From: Pseudaquabacterium inlustre
GTDB lineage: Bacteria; Pseudomonadota; Gammaproteobacteria; Burkholderiales; Burkholderiaceae_C
Length of the DNA: 64,000 bases
Direction: 5' to 3'
Assembly: GCF_038066595.1 (NCBI RefSeq)
Contig: NZ_JBBUTH010000005.1
Span: 1-64,000 of the forward strand
Shown here: positions 23,873-34,235 of the stretch, piece after piece
Layout: each line of letters opens with the position of its first letter
How positions within the stretch are numbered: the first letter of the stretch is position 1
Notes under the pieces: model-generated
Told to the model about the DNA's origin: nothing
The model's database searches: none
What the model saw: only the letters and a program-made list of their open reading frames with translations
Made by a program: the position numbers and the translations under genes

Positions 23873-24520
23873 TCAAGGGCCGCGGTGGTCGGGCGGCGCG
23901 TCGGCATCGGCACGGATCTGCCGCTGCAGCGCTGCCCAGCCGGCGGCGCCCAGCGCCTGCAGCGTGGCGATGTTGGTCTCGTAGATCGACTCGGCCTCGG
24001 GGAAGGCGGCCACCGCGCGGTCGATGCTGGCCTCGCGGATCAGGTGCAGCGTGGGCCAGGGCGAGCGGTTGGTGGCGTGCGAGATGTCATCGGCCGGCGC
24101 GTCGGCGAACTGGTAGTCGGGGTGGAAGCTGGCCACCTGCAGCACGCCTTCCAGGCCCAGCGCGGCGAGGCTGGCGTCGGCCACGTCGAGGAAGTCGTTG
24201 TAGTCGGCAAAGTCCTGCAGCACGCGCGGGTGCACCAGCACGGTGGTCTCCACCTCGGTGATCGGCGTGGCGGCCAGGTGCTGCAGTTCGTCGATCAGCA
24301 CATGGACCAGCGCATCGGTGTCGGTGGCGTCGGTGTGCACGTAGCGGATCAGGCCCTTGACCTGCGGTGCCTTGGCAAAGGGGCACAGGTTCAGGCCGAT
24401 CACCGCGCGGTCGATCCAGGCGCGGGTCTCGGCCAGTGCGCGTTCGGCGCTGGGCGGGGCGTCGCCAGCGGGCGGAATGGCGGCGTCGGCGGGGGTGACG
24501 GGCGGCACGTGGGCAGGCAT
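23873..24520 (-). CDS. DUF1415 family protein
   Basis: 215-residue soluble protein of the DUF1415 family, conserved in proteobacteria, with no known function. Diagnostic stretch: WIDRAVIGLNLCPFAKAP near residue 40, then ETTVLVHPRVLQDFADYNDFL and VASFHPDYQFAD, and a C-terminal EAESIYETNIATL. ATG 24520 is divergent from the dus gene, 45 bases apart. It ends 107 bases upstream of the HDOD start, so the two may be cotranscribed. Confidence 0.88.
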   Translation of the reverse strand: MPAHVPPVTPADAAIPPAGDAPPSAERALAETRAWIDRAVIGLNLCPFAKAPQVKGLIRYVHTDATDTDALVHVLIDELQHLAATPITEVETTVLVHPRVLQDFADYNDFLDVADASLAALGLEGVLQVASFHPDYQFADAPADDISHATNRSPWPTLHLIREASIDRAVAAFPEAESIYETNIATLQALGAAGWAALQRQIRADADAPPDHRGP

Positions 24521-24565
24521 CCGACGATTGTTGCCTACACTGCGCGGCCCGAACCCCGACCCACC

Positions 24566-25534
24566 ATGTCCCTGATCCTGCTGGCGCCCATGGAAGGGCT
24601 GCTCGACCACAGCCTGCGCGATGCGCTGACCCTGGTCGGTGGCATCGACCGCTGCGTGACCGAGTTCATCCGCGTCACCGACCGGCTGCTGCCCGACCGC
24701 GTGTTCCTGCGCGTGATGCCCGAACTGCTGAACGGCAGCCGCACCGCCGCCGGCGTGCCGGTGCGCGCCCAGCTGCTGGGCAGCGAGCCGGCGGTGCTGG
24801 CCGACAACGCCGCGCGCCTGGCCGAGCTGGGCGCCGAGGGCGTGGACCTGAACTTCGGCTGCCCGGCCAAGTGCGTGAACCGCCACCGCGGCGGCGCCGT
24901 GCTGCTGGACGAGCCCGAGCTGGTGGGCGAGATCGTGGCCACGGTGCGCCGCGCCGTGCCGTCCGGCGTGCCGGTGTCGGCCAAGATGCGCCTGGGCAAC
25001 CGCGACGAGGACACCATGCTGGACGTGGCCCGCGCCATCGCCGAGGCTGGCGCCAGCGAGCTGGTGGTGCATGGCCGCACCAAGCTGCAGGGCTACAAGC
25101 CGCCGGCTTACTGGGACCGCATCGCCCACATCCGCGCCGCGGTGCCGGCGCTGCCGGTGGTGGCCAATGGCGAGGTGTGGACGGTGGACGACGCGCAGCG
25201 CTGCCGGGCCGAGAGCGGCACGCAGGCGCTGATGCTGGGCCGCGGCATGGTGGCCGATCCCGGCCTGGCGCTGGCCATCCGCGGCCAGGCCGACCCGATG
25301 GCCGACCCGCATGCCGGCTGGCGACGCGTGCCACCGCTGCTGGCGCGCTACTGGCAGCGCGTGGCGCTGCATGTGGACGCGCGCCACCGCGCCGGCCGCA
25401 TCAAGCAGTGGCTGAACCTGCTGCGCCGGCGCTTTCCTGAGGCGCAGGCGCTGTACGAGCGAATCCGCACCGTGAACGACACGCGCGAGGTCGAGGCGCT
25501 GCTGTTCGGCGCGGCGCAGACCCGGCCGGCCTGA
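24566..25534 (+). CDS. dusC: tRNA-dihydrouridine synthase, DusC-like
   Basis: FMN-dependent reductase that converts a specific uridine of tRNA to dihydrouridine. 322 residues: TIM barrel with LLAPMEGLLDHSLRD at the N-terminus, the catalytic-cysteine motif LNFGCPAKCVNRHRGG (C in NFGCPAK), SAKMRLGNRDE, VVHGRTKLQGY, and NGEVWTVDDAQ. The MEG motif and overall length favour DusC (U16) over DusA or DusB. TACACT at 24536-24541 is a likely -10, 24 bases before ATG 24566. The stop is 7 bases from the convergent hemerythrin stop. Confidence 0.92.
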   Translation: MSLILLAPMEGLLDHSLRDALTLVGGIDRCVTEFIRVTDRLLPDRVFLRVMPELLNGSRTAAGVPVRAQLLGSEPAVLADNAARLAELGAEGVDLNFGCPAKCVNRHRGGAVLLDEPELVGEIVATVRRAVPSGVPVSAKMRLGNRDEDTMLDVARAIAEAGASELVVHGRTKLQGYKPPAYWDRIAHIRAAVPALPVVANGEVWTVDDAQRCRAESGTQALMLGRGMVADPGLALAIRGQADPMADPHAGWRRVPPLLARYWQRVALHVDARHRAGRIKQWLNLLRRRFPEAQALYERIRTVNDTREVEALLFGAAQTRPA

Positions 25535-25541
25535 GCGCGGC

Positions 25542-26264
25542 TCAGCACATCACCAGGCCCGGCACCGGCGCGCGGCCCAGGGCGCGTGCCAGGGCCGTGC
25601 GCTGGGGCTCGGTCAGCGGCGCCATCGCGCTGTCCAGCATGGTCTCGAAGACCGGCGCCGGCACGGCCTGCTGCAGGCCGCCGAGCAACTGCGCGCGCTC
25701 GGTGGCGTTCAGGCCCAGCGACATCCAGGGCAGGGTGTCGGCCAGTTCGGCCGGCGGCAGGCTGGCCATCAAGCGCTGTTCCACGGCCTGGATCTGCGCA
25801 TCGGTGCAATGGCGCCACAGCACGGCGTTGTGCTCGGTCTCTTCCATGTGCATGTGCACCAGGTTCTCGCTGACGAACAGCGCCAGCGCGTGGTACAGGC
25901 GCAGCGCGCCATCGGCCGCGGGCTCGCGGCGCAGCGCGGCGCTGGCTGCAGCCAGCGCGGCGATGTGGGTCTCGTGGTCCACATGCTCGTCGGCGGCATC
26001 GGCGCTGCTGCCGGGCTGGGCGGCCTCCAGCGCGGCGTGCACGAAGTCGTTCTCGTGCTGCAGGTGGCCGCGGCACACGGCCAGCAGGGCATCCAGCTGG
26101 TCCAGCGCACGCGCCGTGGCGGGACCGTCGCTCACATCGATGCCGCCCACCGCCACCAGCACGCGGCACATGCGGGCGCGCAGCGCCTTGTGGATCCAGC
26201 GGTAGATGTCGTAGCGCGTCAGGGCTTCGGCGCGCAGCAGTTGGGTGGCATCGGACAGGTTCAT
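25542..26264 (-). CDS. hemerythrin HHE-domain protein
   Basis: 240-residue soluble protein with an HHE cation-binding four-helix bundle. Candidate iron ligands are RWIHKAL, LQHENDFVH, DHETHIAAL and HMHMEETEHN. A C-terminal helical extension of about 80 residues (from about LMASLPPAELADTLPW) follows the bundle. Family members sense or store O2, NO or iron. ATG 26264 has GGGAG nearby. The upstream region carries a cluster of dyads (26359-26406). This is one of two hemerythrins in the window and is not closely similar to the other. Confidence 0.85.
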   Translation of the reverse strand: MNLSDATQLLRAEALTRYDIYRWIHKALRARMCRVLVAVGGIDVSDGPATARALDQLDALLAVCRGHLQHENDFVHAALEAAQPGSSADAADEHVDHETHIAALAAASAALRREPAADGALRLYHALALFVSENLVHMHMEETEHNAVLWRHCTDAQIQAVEQRLMASLPPAELADTLPWMSLGLNATERAQLLGGLQQAVPAPVFETMLDSAMAPLTEPQRTALARALGRAPVPGLVMC

Positions 26265-26358
26265 GGCAGGCTCCCGGCAGGGTTTGGAGGGGGTGTCTGG
26301 CGACGGGGTGTCGCCATGCCGGAAGTCTGCTCAGTGCCTCGCGCGGGCACATCGGCCT

Positions 26359-26406
26359 GATGGGCCATCGCGGCCGGCGGGGCCATGGCCCGGATGGGCC
26401 ATCGCG
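26359..26406. promoter_or_regulatory. cluster of three dyads upstream of the hemerythrin gene
   Basis: GATGGGCCATCGCG occurs twice (26359-26372 and 26393-26406), 34 bases apart. Each begins with the dyad GATGG-G-CCATC. Between them is the perfect palindrome GGGCCATGGCCC (26380-26391). The array lies 95-142 bases before the hemerythrin ATG and 21 bases past the glnS stop. It could be an operator array or a glnS 3'-end structure; no known consensus is matched. Confidence 0.35.
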
Positions 26407-26426
26407 CGCCGCGCCGGGCCGCCGTG

Positions 26427-28214
<1,788 letters not shown>

Positions 28215-28351
28215 GGGGGGTGGCAAGGGGAGGGAAAACCAGCCCCATTCTAGGAGGCCGGCACCGCCCCGCCGGGGCGAACAGGCCCGCTGCCACCCCG
28301 GAGTTCGGCCGCCGCCGGGGCGTGCGGCGCCGCGGCCTCAGCGCCGGTGCC

Positions 28352-28777
28352 TCACATCAGCCCCAGCGAGCGCCACAGCAGCGTGCCGAGAAAGCGCCCG
28401 GGCAGCAGCGTGAACAGGCCGGCCACCACGCAGCCGCCGATGAACATGCCCTTCATCTGCTTGCGGTGCGCCTGCACATTGCCGCGGCGGATGTGCCAGA
28501 TGCCGCGTGGCAGGCCCCAGGCCACCATCAGCGTGAAGCCGTGGATCGGCGAGAAGCCGGCCAGGTTGGGCATCCGGTAGTCGCGGATGAAGGCGCTGGC
28601 CACGGCGGTGGTGGCCATCAGCAGCACCCAGGCCCAGCCCCAGGCGCGGTGTGGCGCATCGCCCTTGCGGCGCGACAGCACGACGATGCCGATCAGCAGC
28701 GCCCCCACGGCCGAGAGCAGGTGCACGAAGACCACCGGGTGCTGGCGGAGCAGGCGGAGCAGGGCATCGAGGATCAT
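28352..28777 (-). CDS. DUF2306-family membrane protein
   Basis: 141-residue inner-membrane protein with four predicted helices (HLLSAVGALLIGIVVL; WAWVLLMATTAVASAFI; GFTLMVAWGL; GMFIGGCVVAGLFTLLPG). The conserved His pattern of DUF2306 is visible: PVVFVHLLSA, PHRAWGW, SPIHGFT and VQAHRKQMKGM. That pattern suggests haem or quinone association, but function is unknown. ATG 28777; a GTG at 28783 is two codons upstream. It sits 109 bases downstream of the LytTR regulator gene and could be the tail of that operon. Confidence 0.85.
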   Translation of the reverse strand: MILDALLRLLRQHPVVFVHLLSAVGALLIGIVVLSRRKGDAPHRAWGWAWVLLMATTAVASAFIRDYRMPNLAGFSPIHGFTLMVAWGLPRGIWHIRRGNVQAHRKQMKGMFIGGCVVAGLFTLLPGRFLGTLLWRSLGLM

Positions 28778-28886
28778 GGTCACCGAGTGTCGATGCCCGC
28801 GGCCGACCGGCCGAGCGTCGTGCGACAGGCTGCCGGCAGGCGGCGCGAACGGTGCCTGACAGGGGGCGAACCGCGGCCGCGGCGTC

Positions 28887-29756
28887 CTACATGCCCTTGA
28901 ACAGGTGCGCGTACAGCCGGCTGGCGGTCAGCTTCTCGGGCCGGCCGCGCAGCGCCAGCGTGACCTTGCCGGTCTCCTCGCGCACCGCGGTGGTGATGGC
29001 CGTGGCCCGCACCACCAGGCTGCGGTGCACCTGCCAGAACTGGCCGGGATCGAGCTGCGGCAGCAACTCGCGCAGCGACAGGCGGATCAGGTGCTCGCGC
29101 TCGGCCGTCACCACGCGCAGGTACTTGTCGGCAGCCTCGAAGTACAGCACTTCGTCCACCGGCACCATGTGCACCGTGTTGCCCACGCTGGCCTGGATGA
29201 CGCTCAGCCGCGGCTGGCTGCCGGCGGCCGGCGCGGTGGCGCCCAGCAGCGCGCGCAGCTGGGCCAGGGCCTGGTCGATGCCGGGGGCCTGGGCCGGCGC
29301 CGGGTGGGTCGCAGGAGCGGCCGGGGCGGTGGGCGCGGCGGGCACCGCCGGCGCGGCATCGGCCAGCCGGCGCTGCAGCCGCTGCACGCAGGCCGCCAGG
29401 CGCTGCGGCTCGACCGGCTTGACCAGATAGTCCACCGCCTGCGCCTCGAAGGCGGCCAGCGCGTACTGGTCGTAGGCGGTCACGAACACCAGCAGCGGGA
29501 ACGGCGCGGCGCCCGGCGTGCCGGGCTCGGGCCAATCCTCGGCCAGGGCCTGCGCGGCCTCCAGCCCGCTCAGGCCGGGCATGCGGATGTCCAGAAAACA
29601 CAGCTGCGGCTGGCGTGCCAGTGCCTCGCGCACGGCGGCCGCGCCATCGCCCACGGTGGCCAGCAACTGCAGTCCGGGCCACAGGCGTTTCAGCTCGGCC
29701 TGCAGGCCGGCGGCCAGCAGGGGTTCGTCTTCGGCGATCAGGGCGGTGGCGTGCAT
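28887..29756 (-). CDS. LytTR-family response regulator
   Basis: 289-residue two-component regulator: receiver domain residues 1-130 with phospho-acceptor D56 (CFLDIRMPGLSGLEA) and switch FVTAYDQYALAAFEAQAVDYLVKP (shown in part: FVTAYDQYALAAF), then an Ala/Pro-rich linker (about 132-170), then a LytTR DNA-binding domain (VPVDEVLYFEAADKYLRVV, FWQVHRSLVV). It lies 30 bases downstream of its cognate histidine kinase and at the end of the envelope ABC operon, so it may control that operon (inference). LytTR sites could not be located by eye. Confidence 0.93.
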   Translation of the reverse strand: MHATALIAEDEPLLAAGLQAELKRLWPGLQLLATVGDGAAAVREALARQPQLCFLDIRMPGLSGLEAAQALAEDWPEPGTPGAAPFPLLVFVTAYDQYALAAFEAQAVDYLVKPVEPQRLAACVQRLQRRLADAAPAVPAAPTAPAAPATHPAPAQAPGIDQALAQLRALLGATAPAAGSQPRLSVIQASVGNTVHMVPVDEVLYFEAADKYLRVVTAEREHLIRLSLRELLPQLDPGQFWQVHRSLVVRATAITTAVREETGKVTLALRGRPEKLTASRLYAHLFKGM

Positions 29757-29786
29757 GGCGGGGCGGTGCGGTACAGGTGGGGCGGG

Positions 29787-30926
29787 TCAGGCCGCGGCGG
29801 GCGGCGCGGGCCAGGGCAGCACCAGCGTGGCCACCGTGCCGCCGCCCTCGGCGGGCGCCAGCGTGAAGCGGGCGCCCGTGCCGTACAGCACCGCCAGCCG
29901 GTCGCGCACCTGTCGCGTGCCGAAGCCGGTGCCCTGGGTGGCGGGCGGGGACGCGGCCGCATCGGCCAGGCCCACGCCGGTGTCGGTGACGCTCAGCTGC
30001 AACTGCGCGCCGGCGGGGCCAGCCACGCGGGCCGCGGCCACGGTGATGCGGCCGCCAGCCACATGCGGCTCCAGGCCGTGCTGGATGGCGTTCTCCACCA
30101 GCGGCTGCAGCAGCAGCGGCGGCACCGGCAGGCCGCGCAGGTCGTCGGGCAGGTCCAGCTGCACGGCCAGCCGCGGGCCCATGCGCACGGCCATCAGCGC
30201 CAGGTAGTCGGCCACGCGCTCGAACTCGGCCGCCAGCGGGTGCGACTCGGCGCGCGAGGCCTGCAGCGTGGCGCGCAGGTAGGCGATCAGCCGGTCCAGC
30301 ATGGCCTGGGCGCGTTCGGCGTCCAGGCCGATCAGCACGCGCAGGTTGGCCAGCGTGTTGAACAGCATGTGCGGCTCCAGCTGCGACTGCAGCAGCTTGA
30401 GCTGGGTTTCGCTGGCCAGGCGCTGGGCGGCCTCGGCGGCGGCCTGTTCCTGGGCCACGCGCTCGCGGTTGTAGAAGAACAGCGTGGCCGCGCCGGTGGC
30501 CAGCAGGCTCAGCAGCACCGGCTGCAGGCGGCTGAACGGCGCCGGCGAGCGGTAGCCGGTGACCGCGTCGCCGATCAGCGTGCCCAGCCAGTAGCCCCCC
30601 GCGGCGCCCAGCAGCACGCAGGCGGCCATCCAGGGCAGGCCGGGCCAGCCATGGCGGCGTGGGTAGCGGATGCCCAGGCGGCGCACCAGCACCATGCGGC
30701 TGCCGTCGATGAACAGCCACGACAGCATGCCGATGCTGGTGGAGTACACCCAGAACGGCCAGAAGCGCAGCTGCGGGCCCACCGCCACCCACATCAGCAG
30801 CGCGATGAACAGGCACACCGCCACATTGATGGCGCCGCGCCGGGCCAGGCTGAGCCACCAGGGCGTCAACGGCGGTTCGGGCAGGGCCGCAGGCACCGGC
30901 GGGCCGGCGGACGGGAACGAAGGCAT
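29787..30926 (-). CDS. LytS/YehU-type sensor histidine kinase
   Basis: 379-residue membrane kinase with about four transmembrane helices in the first 150 residues (NVAVCLFIALLMWVAVG; WVYSTSIGMLSWLFI; MAACVLLGAAGGYWLG; VLLSLLATGAATLFFY) and no extracytoplasmic sensor domain. A coiled coil then leads to the His_kinase motif QSQLEPHMLFNTLANL with H186. The ATPase domain carries PPLLLQPLVENAIQHGLEP and GTGFGTRQVRDRLAVLYG. ATG 30926. It partners the LytTR regulator just downstream and is 46 bases below the outer-membrane protein gene. Confidence 0.92.
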   Translation of the reverse strand: MPSFPSAGPPVPAALPEPPLTPWWLSLARRGAINVAVCLFIALLMWVAVGPQLRFWPFWVYSTSIGMLSWLFIDGSRMVLVRRLGIRYPRRHGWPGLPWMAACVLLGAAGGYWLGTLIGDAVTGYRSPAPFSRLQPVLLSLLATGAATLFFYNRERVAQEQAAAEAAQRLASETQLKLLQSQLEPHMLFNTLANLRVLIGLDAERAQAMLDRLIAYLRATLQASRAESHPLAAEFERVADYLALMAVRMGPRLAVQLDLPDDLRGLPVPPLLLQPLVENAIQHGLEPHVAGGRITVAAARVAGPAGAQLQLSVTDTGVGLADAAASPPATQGTGFGTRQVRDRLAVLYGTGARFTLAPAEGGGTVATLVLPWPAPPAAA

Positions 30927-30972
30927 GGGGTGATTGTGGTTCAGCGGCGGCGCAGGCCGGGCGGTTGTGCGG

Positions 30973-32256
30973 TCAGAACGACCGGGTGGCGGCCAGCAGT
31001 GCGCTGCGCCGCGTGGGCAGCTGGGCCAGCAGCGCGCCCTGCGGCCCGCCGTAGACGCGCCAGCTGGCATTCACGCGCCAGTGGTCGCCTTGCCACTGCA
31101 CGGCGGCGGTGACGATGCGCCCGCCATCGGCCGGCTGCCACAGGCTGTCGAGGCTGAGCTGCCAGTGCTCGGGCTGCCAGGCCAGGCGGGCGTAGACGTT
31201 GCGCTGGCGCAGGCTGGGTGCGTCGAAGGGCGCGGCCTGCCAGGCCAGATTGCCGGCCGCCCCCGACAGCGCCGCCGCCGGCAGACCCGGCCGCGTCGCG
31301 AAGGCCGCCAGCGCCTGGTGGCGTGCGCTCCAGGCCTGCCACTCGGCATCGGGCAGGGCCGTGCCGTCGTGCCAGGCCTCCAGCAGCACGCTCTGCTGCC
31401 AGGCGCCGGTCCATTGCGCGCCGATCAGCCACTGGCCCGCACCGCCGCGCAGGGTGGTCTGCCAGGGGGGGGTGGTCTGCAGGCCGGTGCCGGCCGCCGG
31501 ATCCAGCCGCCAGCCGTCGTGGCGCTGCAGGGCGCGCACCGAGCCGTGCAGCTCCAGTTCGTCGGTGGCCACCCAGGCCACGGCTGCGCCCAGGCTGGCG
31601 CCGGTGTGGCGTCCGTGGCGGGCAAAGGCGTGCAGGTCCACGGCGCCCTGGCGCAGATAGGCGCGCGCGGCCAGCGCGCTTTCGCGGGCAAAGCGCTGGG
31701 CGGCCGGCGCGTCGGTCCAGCGCTGCGGGTTCACCCAGACCAGCGACAAGGCCGATTCGGCGCCGAAATGCTCGGCCATCAGCAATGGCCGGCCCTCGGG
31801 CGTCTGGCCGAACTGGGTGCGGCGTTCCTCCTGCTGCACCAGGTCGTTCGGGCGGAAGCCGTAGCCCACGTCCCAGCCCAGCACCTTCTTGCCGGCGGCC
31901 AGCTGCCAGGCGCCCAGGTCGGCGCTGGCCTGCAGCTCGTTGACGCGGCTGCGGTCGGCCTGGCCGCGGCCGCGCAGCCACTCGTGGGCCAGCAGCGCGT
32001 TGCCGTGCAGGGCGACGGCCGTGCCGCCCAGCCGGCCGCGCAGCGCGTGGCGCAGTTCGGTCTGCACGGTGAGGCCGTCGGCCACCGGCGGCGCGATGCC
32101 GGGCTGCAGCGCCTGCGCGGCAGCCAGCGGGCCGCGGGCATTGGGCGTGCGGGCGTCGGCGCGCAGCGTGATGTCGGCGGCCGTGTCGTCGGCCACGGCC
32201 AGGCGGGCGCCGGCCCACAGCAGCGCGCCCAGCAGCCAATGTGGGCGGCGGCTCAT
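30973..32256 (-). CDS. predicted outer-membrane beta-barrel protein of an ABC/LolA-like operon
   Basis: 427-residue protein with signal peptide (cleavage near AVADD) and amphipathic beta-strand periodicity throughout; many strands end in aromatic residues, and the last residues are ALLAATRSF with terminal Phe, as in BAM substrates. KKVLGWDVGYGFRPNDL resembles the GRQ-type block of DUF1302/alginate-like barrels. It starts inside the stop of the LolA-like gene (ATGA, 32253-32256), so the two are coupled. By analogy with MMPL-DUF1329-DUF1302 clusters, it may be the outer-membrane end of an export or sorting path. Exact family not certain. Confidence 0.75.
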   Translation of the reverse strand: MSRRPHWLLGALLWAGARLAVADDTAADITLRADARTPNARGPLAAAQALQPGIAPPVADGLTVQTELRHALRGRLGGTAVALHGNALLAHEWLRGRGQADRSRVNELQASADLGAWQLAAGKKVLGWDVGYGFRPNDLVQQEERRTQFGQTPEGRPLLMAEHFGAESALSLVWVNPQRWTDAPAAQRFARESALAARAYLRQGAVDLHAFARHGRHTGASLGAAVAWVATDELELHGSVRALQRHDGWRLDPAAGTGLQTTPPWQTTLRGGAGQWLIGAQWTGAWQQSVLLEAWHDGTALPDAEWQAWSARHQALAAFATRPGLPAAALSGAAGNLAWQAAPFDAPSLRQRNVYARLAWQPEHWQLSLDSLWQPADGGRIVTAAVQWQGDHWRVNASWRVYGGPQGALLAQLPTRRSALLAATRSF

Positions 32257-33014
32257 TCCAGGCTCGGGTTCTTGGCCAGGAACATCGGGTTCAGCCAGGT
32301 CTCGGGCACCTGCCGGGCGGTGCGCGACAGGTAGCGCACGCGGGTCTCCTTGTGGTTGCTGAGCTGGTCGCGCAGCACCATCTCGGTCACCAGCTTCGGA
32401 CTGGCGGCCTGGTCCATCACGAAGCGCGCCTGCTTGGCCAGCTTGTCGCTCTGCACGTACAGGTCGGCCGCCACCGGCTCGTGGCGGGCCTTGCCGATCC
32501 ACAGCTCGATGCGCTGGTAGCTCACGCCCTTGCGCTGGGCCTGCAGGCTCAGGTGCAGGCAGGCCTTGCGCTCGTCGGGCGCGGGGCAGGCTTCCTCGGC
32601 CAGCAACTGGCCGGTGTAGTCCTCGGCCCAGCTGAGGGTGGCGATGTCGCCCGTGGAGGCATCGCCCAGCAGTTTCTGCGAGGGCGTGATGCGCACCGGG
32701 CGCTGGCTGCCGGGCAGCAGCAGCCAGAAGTCGTCGCCCAGCATCAGCACCTTCTGGCCGGTCTCGGCCGGCGAGCGCATCAGCACCAGGCTTTTGCGCC
32801 CGGGCTGTACGAACACGGTGTAGCGCCGCTCCTTGTCGGGCTGGCCGTCGCGGGTGAAGGTGTTGACCTGGGTCTCGACCTGCAGGGCATCGGCGCCGGT
32901 GCCCTGTCCTGAGCGATACCGGTCGGCGTCCTTCAGCAGGCTGGCCACGTCGTCGGCAGCGTGGGCCGTGACCAGGGCCGAGGCGGTGAACAGGAGGATG
33001 ATGATTGGCTTCAT
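32253..33014 (-). CDS. LolA-like outer membrane lipoprotein-sorting protein
   Basis: 253-residue periplasmic protein; signal peptide MKPIIILLFTASALVTAHA, then a LolA-like half-barrel (family PF17131 type: DADRYRSGQGTGADALQVET, RRYTVFVQPGRKSLVLMRSP, VLMLGDDFWLLLP, and RVRYLSRTARQVPETWL). Such proteins carry lipidated or hydrophobic cargo across the periplasm. Two cysteines, ACPAPDERKAC, could form a disulfide. It lies between the permease (12-base gap) and the predicted outer-membrane barrel (4-base overlap), completing a path from ABC exporter to outer membrane. Confidence 0.87.
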   Translation of the reverse strand: MKPIIILLFTASALVTAHAADDVASLLKDADRYRSGQGTGADALQVETQVNTFTRDGQPDKERRYTVFVQPGRKSLVLMRSPAETGQKVLMLGDDFWLLLPGSQRPVRITPSQKLLGDASTGDIATLSWAEDYTGQLLAEEACPAPDERKACLHLSLQAQRKGVSYQRIELWIGKARHEPVAADLYVQSDKLAKQARFVMDQAASPKLVTEMVLRDQLSNHKETRVRYLSRTARQVPETWLNPMFLAKNPSLE

Positions 33015-33026
33015 GGTGGGCTGCGG

Positions 33027-34235
33027 TCAGGTGTGGGCCAGGGCGTCGACGATGGGCCTGGCGACCGTGCGCCGCGCCACGAAGGCCGAGGCCACGGTGG
33101 CCAGCAGCAGCATGGCGGCCAGGGTCAGCGCGTACAGCGTGCCGTCGAAGGCGATCTGCAGCGGGTAGCCGGTGCTGCGGCCCGGCGGCGGCGGCATCTG
33201 CACCGGGAAGGCCAGCAGCGCGCCGGTGACGGCCAGCGCGATCAGCACGCCGGCCACCGCGCCCATGCCGCCCAGCAGCAGCCCTTCGAGCGCAAAGCTG
33301 CGCACCAGCTGGCCGGGCAGGGTGCCGAGGGCACGCAGCGTGCCGATCTCGCGGGTGCGCTCGATCACCGCCATGGCCATGGCGTTGGTGACGACGAAGA
33401 CCACGATCACGCCGATGATCAGGCCCAAAGCGCCGAAGATGCGGTTGTAGAGGTCCTTCACGCTGCGGTAGAAGGTGGCCTGGTCGACCCAGGTCTGCAC
33501 CTTGAGCTGGGGCACCATGGCCTGCACCCGCGCCTGGGCCGGTGACGTGGCCTCCATGCGGTCCAGGAACACGCCCAGGCTCGACACCCGGGTGGTCACC
33601 AGCAGCTTCTGCGCGGTGGCCACGTCGGTGTAGACTAGGCGCCGGTCCAGATCGGGCACGCCGGTGGACACCACGCCGCTCACCGTCACGTCCAGCGCAT
33701 TCAGCGCGCCTTCGGTGGTGCTGGCCAGCAGCGTCAGGCTGCTGCCCGGCGCGGCCTTCAGGCTGCGCGCCAGGGCCTCGCCCAGCATCACGTGCAGGCG
33801 CTGGTCGGAGGTGAGCACCTTGCCAGCCTTCACGCTCAGGAACGGGCCCTTGATCGCGAATTCGGCGTCGGGGTCGATGCCGGTGGCCATCATCACCGTG
33901 CTCTTGTCGCCGTTGCTGATCAGGCCGGTGAACTCCACGCGCGGCAGCACCTGGCGCACGGCCTCGTCGGCCAGCAGCCGGGCCTTCAGCGCATCGGCGT
34001 CGTCCAGGCCGTGCTGCAGCGGCGTGTCCTCGTCCTTGCTGAACTGCTCGGCCTTGGCCACGATCAGGTGGCCGGTGGCGCGCGCCGACATCTCGGCCAG
34101 GCCGCGGTAGGTGAACAGCGCAAAGCCGCCGGCCAGCAGGATGGCTGCCGTGCCCAGTGCCGCGATGCTGACCGTGACCGCCGAACGACGCGGGTTGCGC
34201 AGCGTGTTGTGCCACGCGAACTTGAGCCATTTCAT
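33027..34235 (-). CDS. FtsX/LolC/MacB-type ABC transporter permease
   Basis: 402-residue permease with the classic topology: one N-terminal helix (VTVSIAALGTAAILLAGGFALFTYRG, in part AALGTAAILLAGGFALF), a large periplasmic MacB-like domain (about residues 50-260), then three C-terminal helices containing the FtsX block AVIERTREIGTLRALGTLPGQ and IAFDGTLYALTL. Such permeases do mechanical work on periplasmic lipoproteins rather than transporting through a pore. Only one permease gene is present, so it may act as a homodimer. Overlaps the ATPase gene stop by four bases. Confidence 0.92.
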   Translation of the reverse strand: MKWLKFAWHNTLRNPRRSAVTVSIAALGTAAILLAGGFALFTYRGLAEMSARATGHLIVAKAEQFSKDEDTPLQHGLDDADALKARLLADEAVRQVLPRVEFTGLISNGDKSTVMMATGIDPDAEFAIKGPFLSVKAGKVLTSDQRLHVMLGEALARSLKAAPGSSLTLLASTTEGALNALDVTVSGVVSTGVPDLDRRLVYTDVATAQKLLVTTRVSSLGVFLDRMEATSPAQARVQAMVPQLKVQTWVDQATFYRSVKDLYNRIFGALGLIIGVIVVFVVTNAMAMAVIERTREIGTLRALGTLPGQLVRSFALEGLLLGGMGAVAGVLIALAVTGALLAFPVQMPPPPGRSTGYPLQIAFDGTLYALTLAAMLLLATVASAFVARRTVARPIVDALAHT

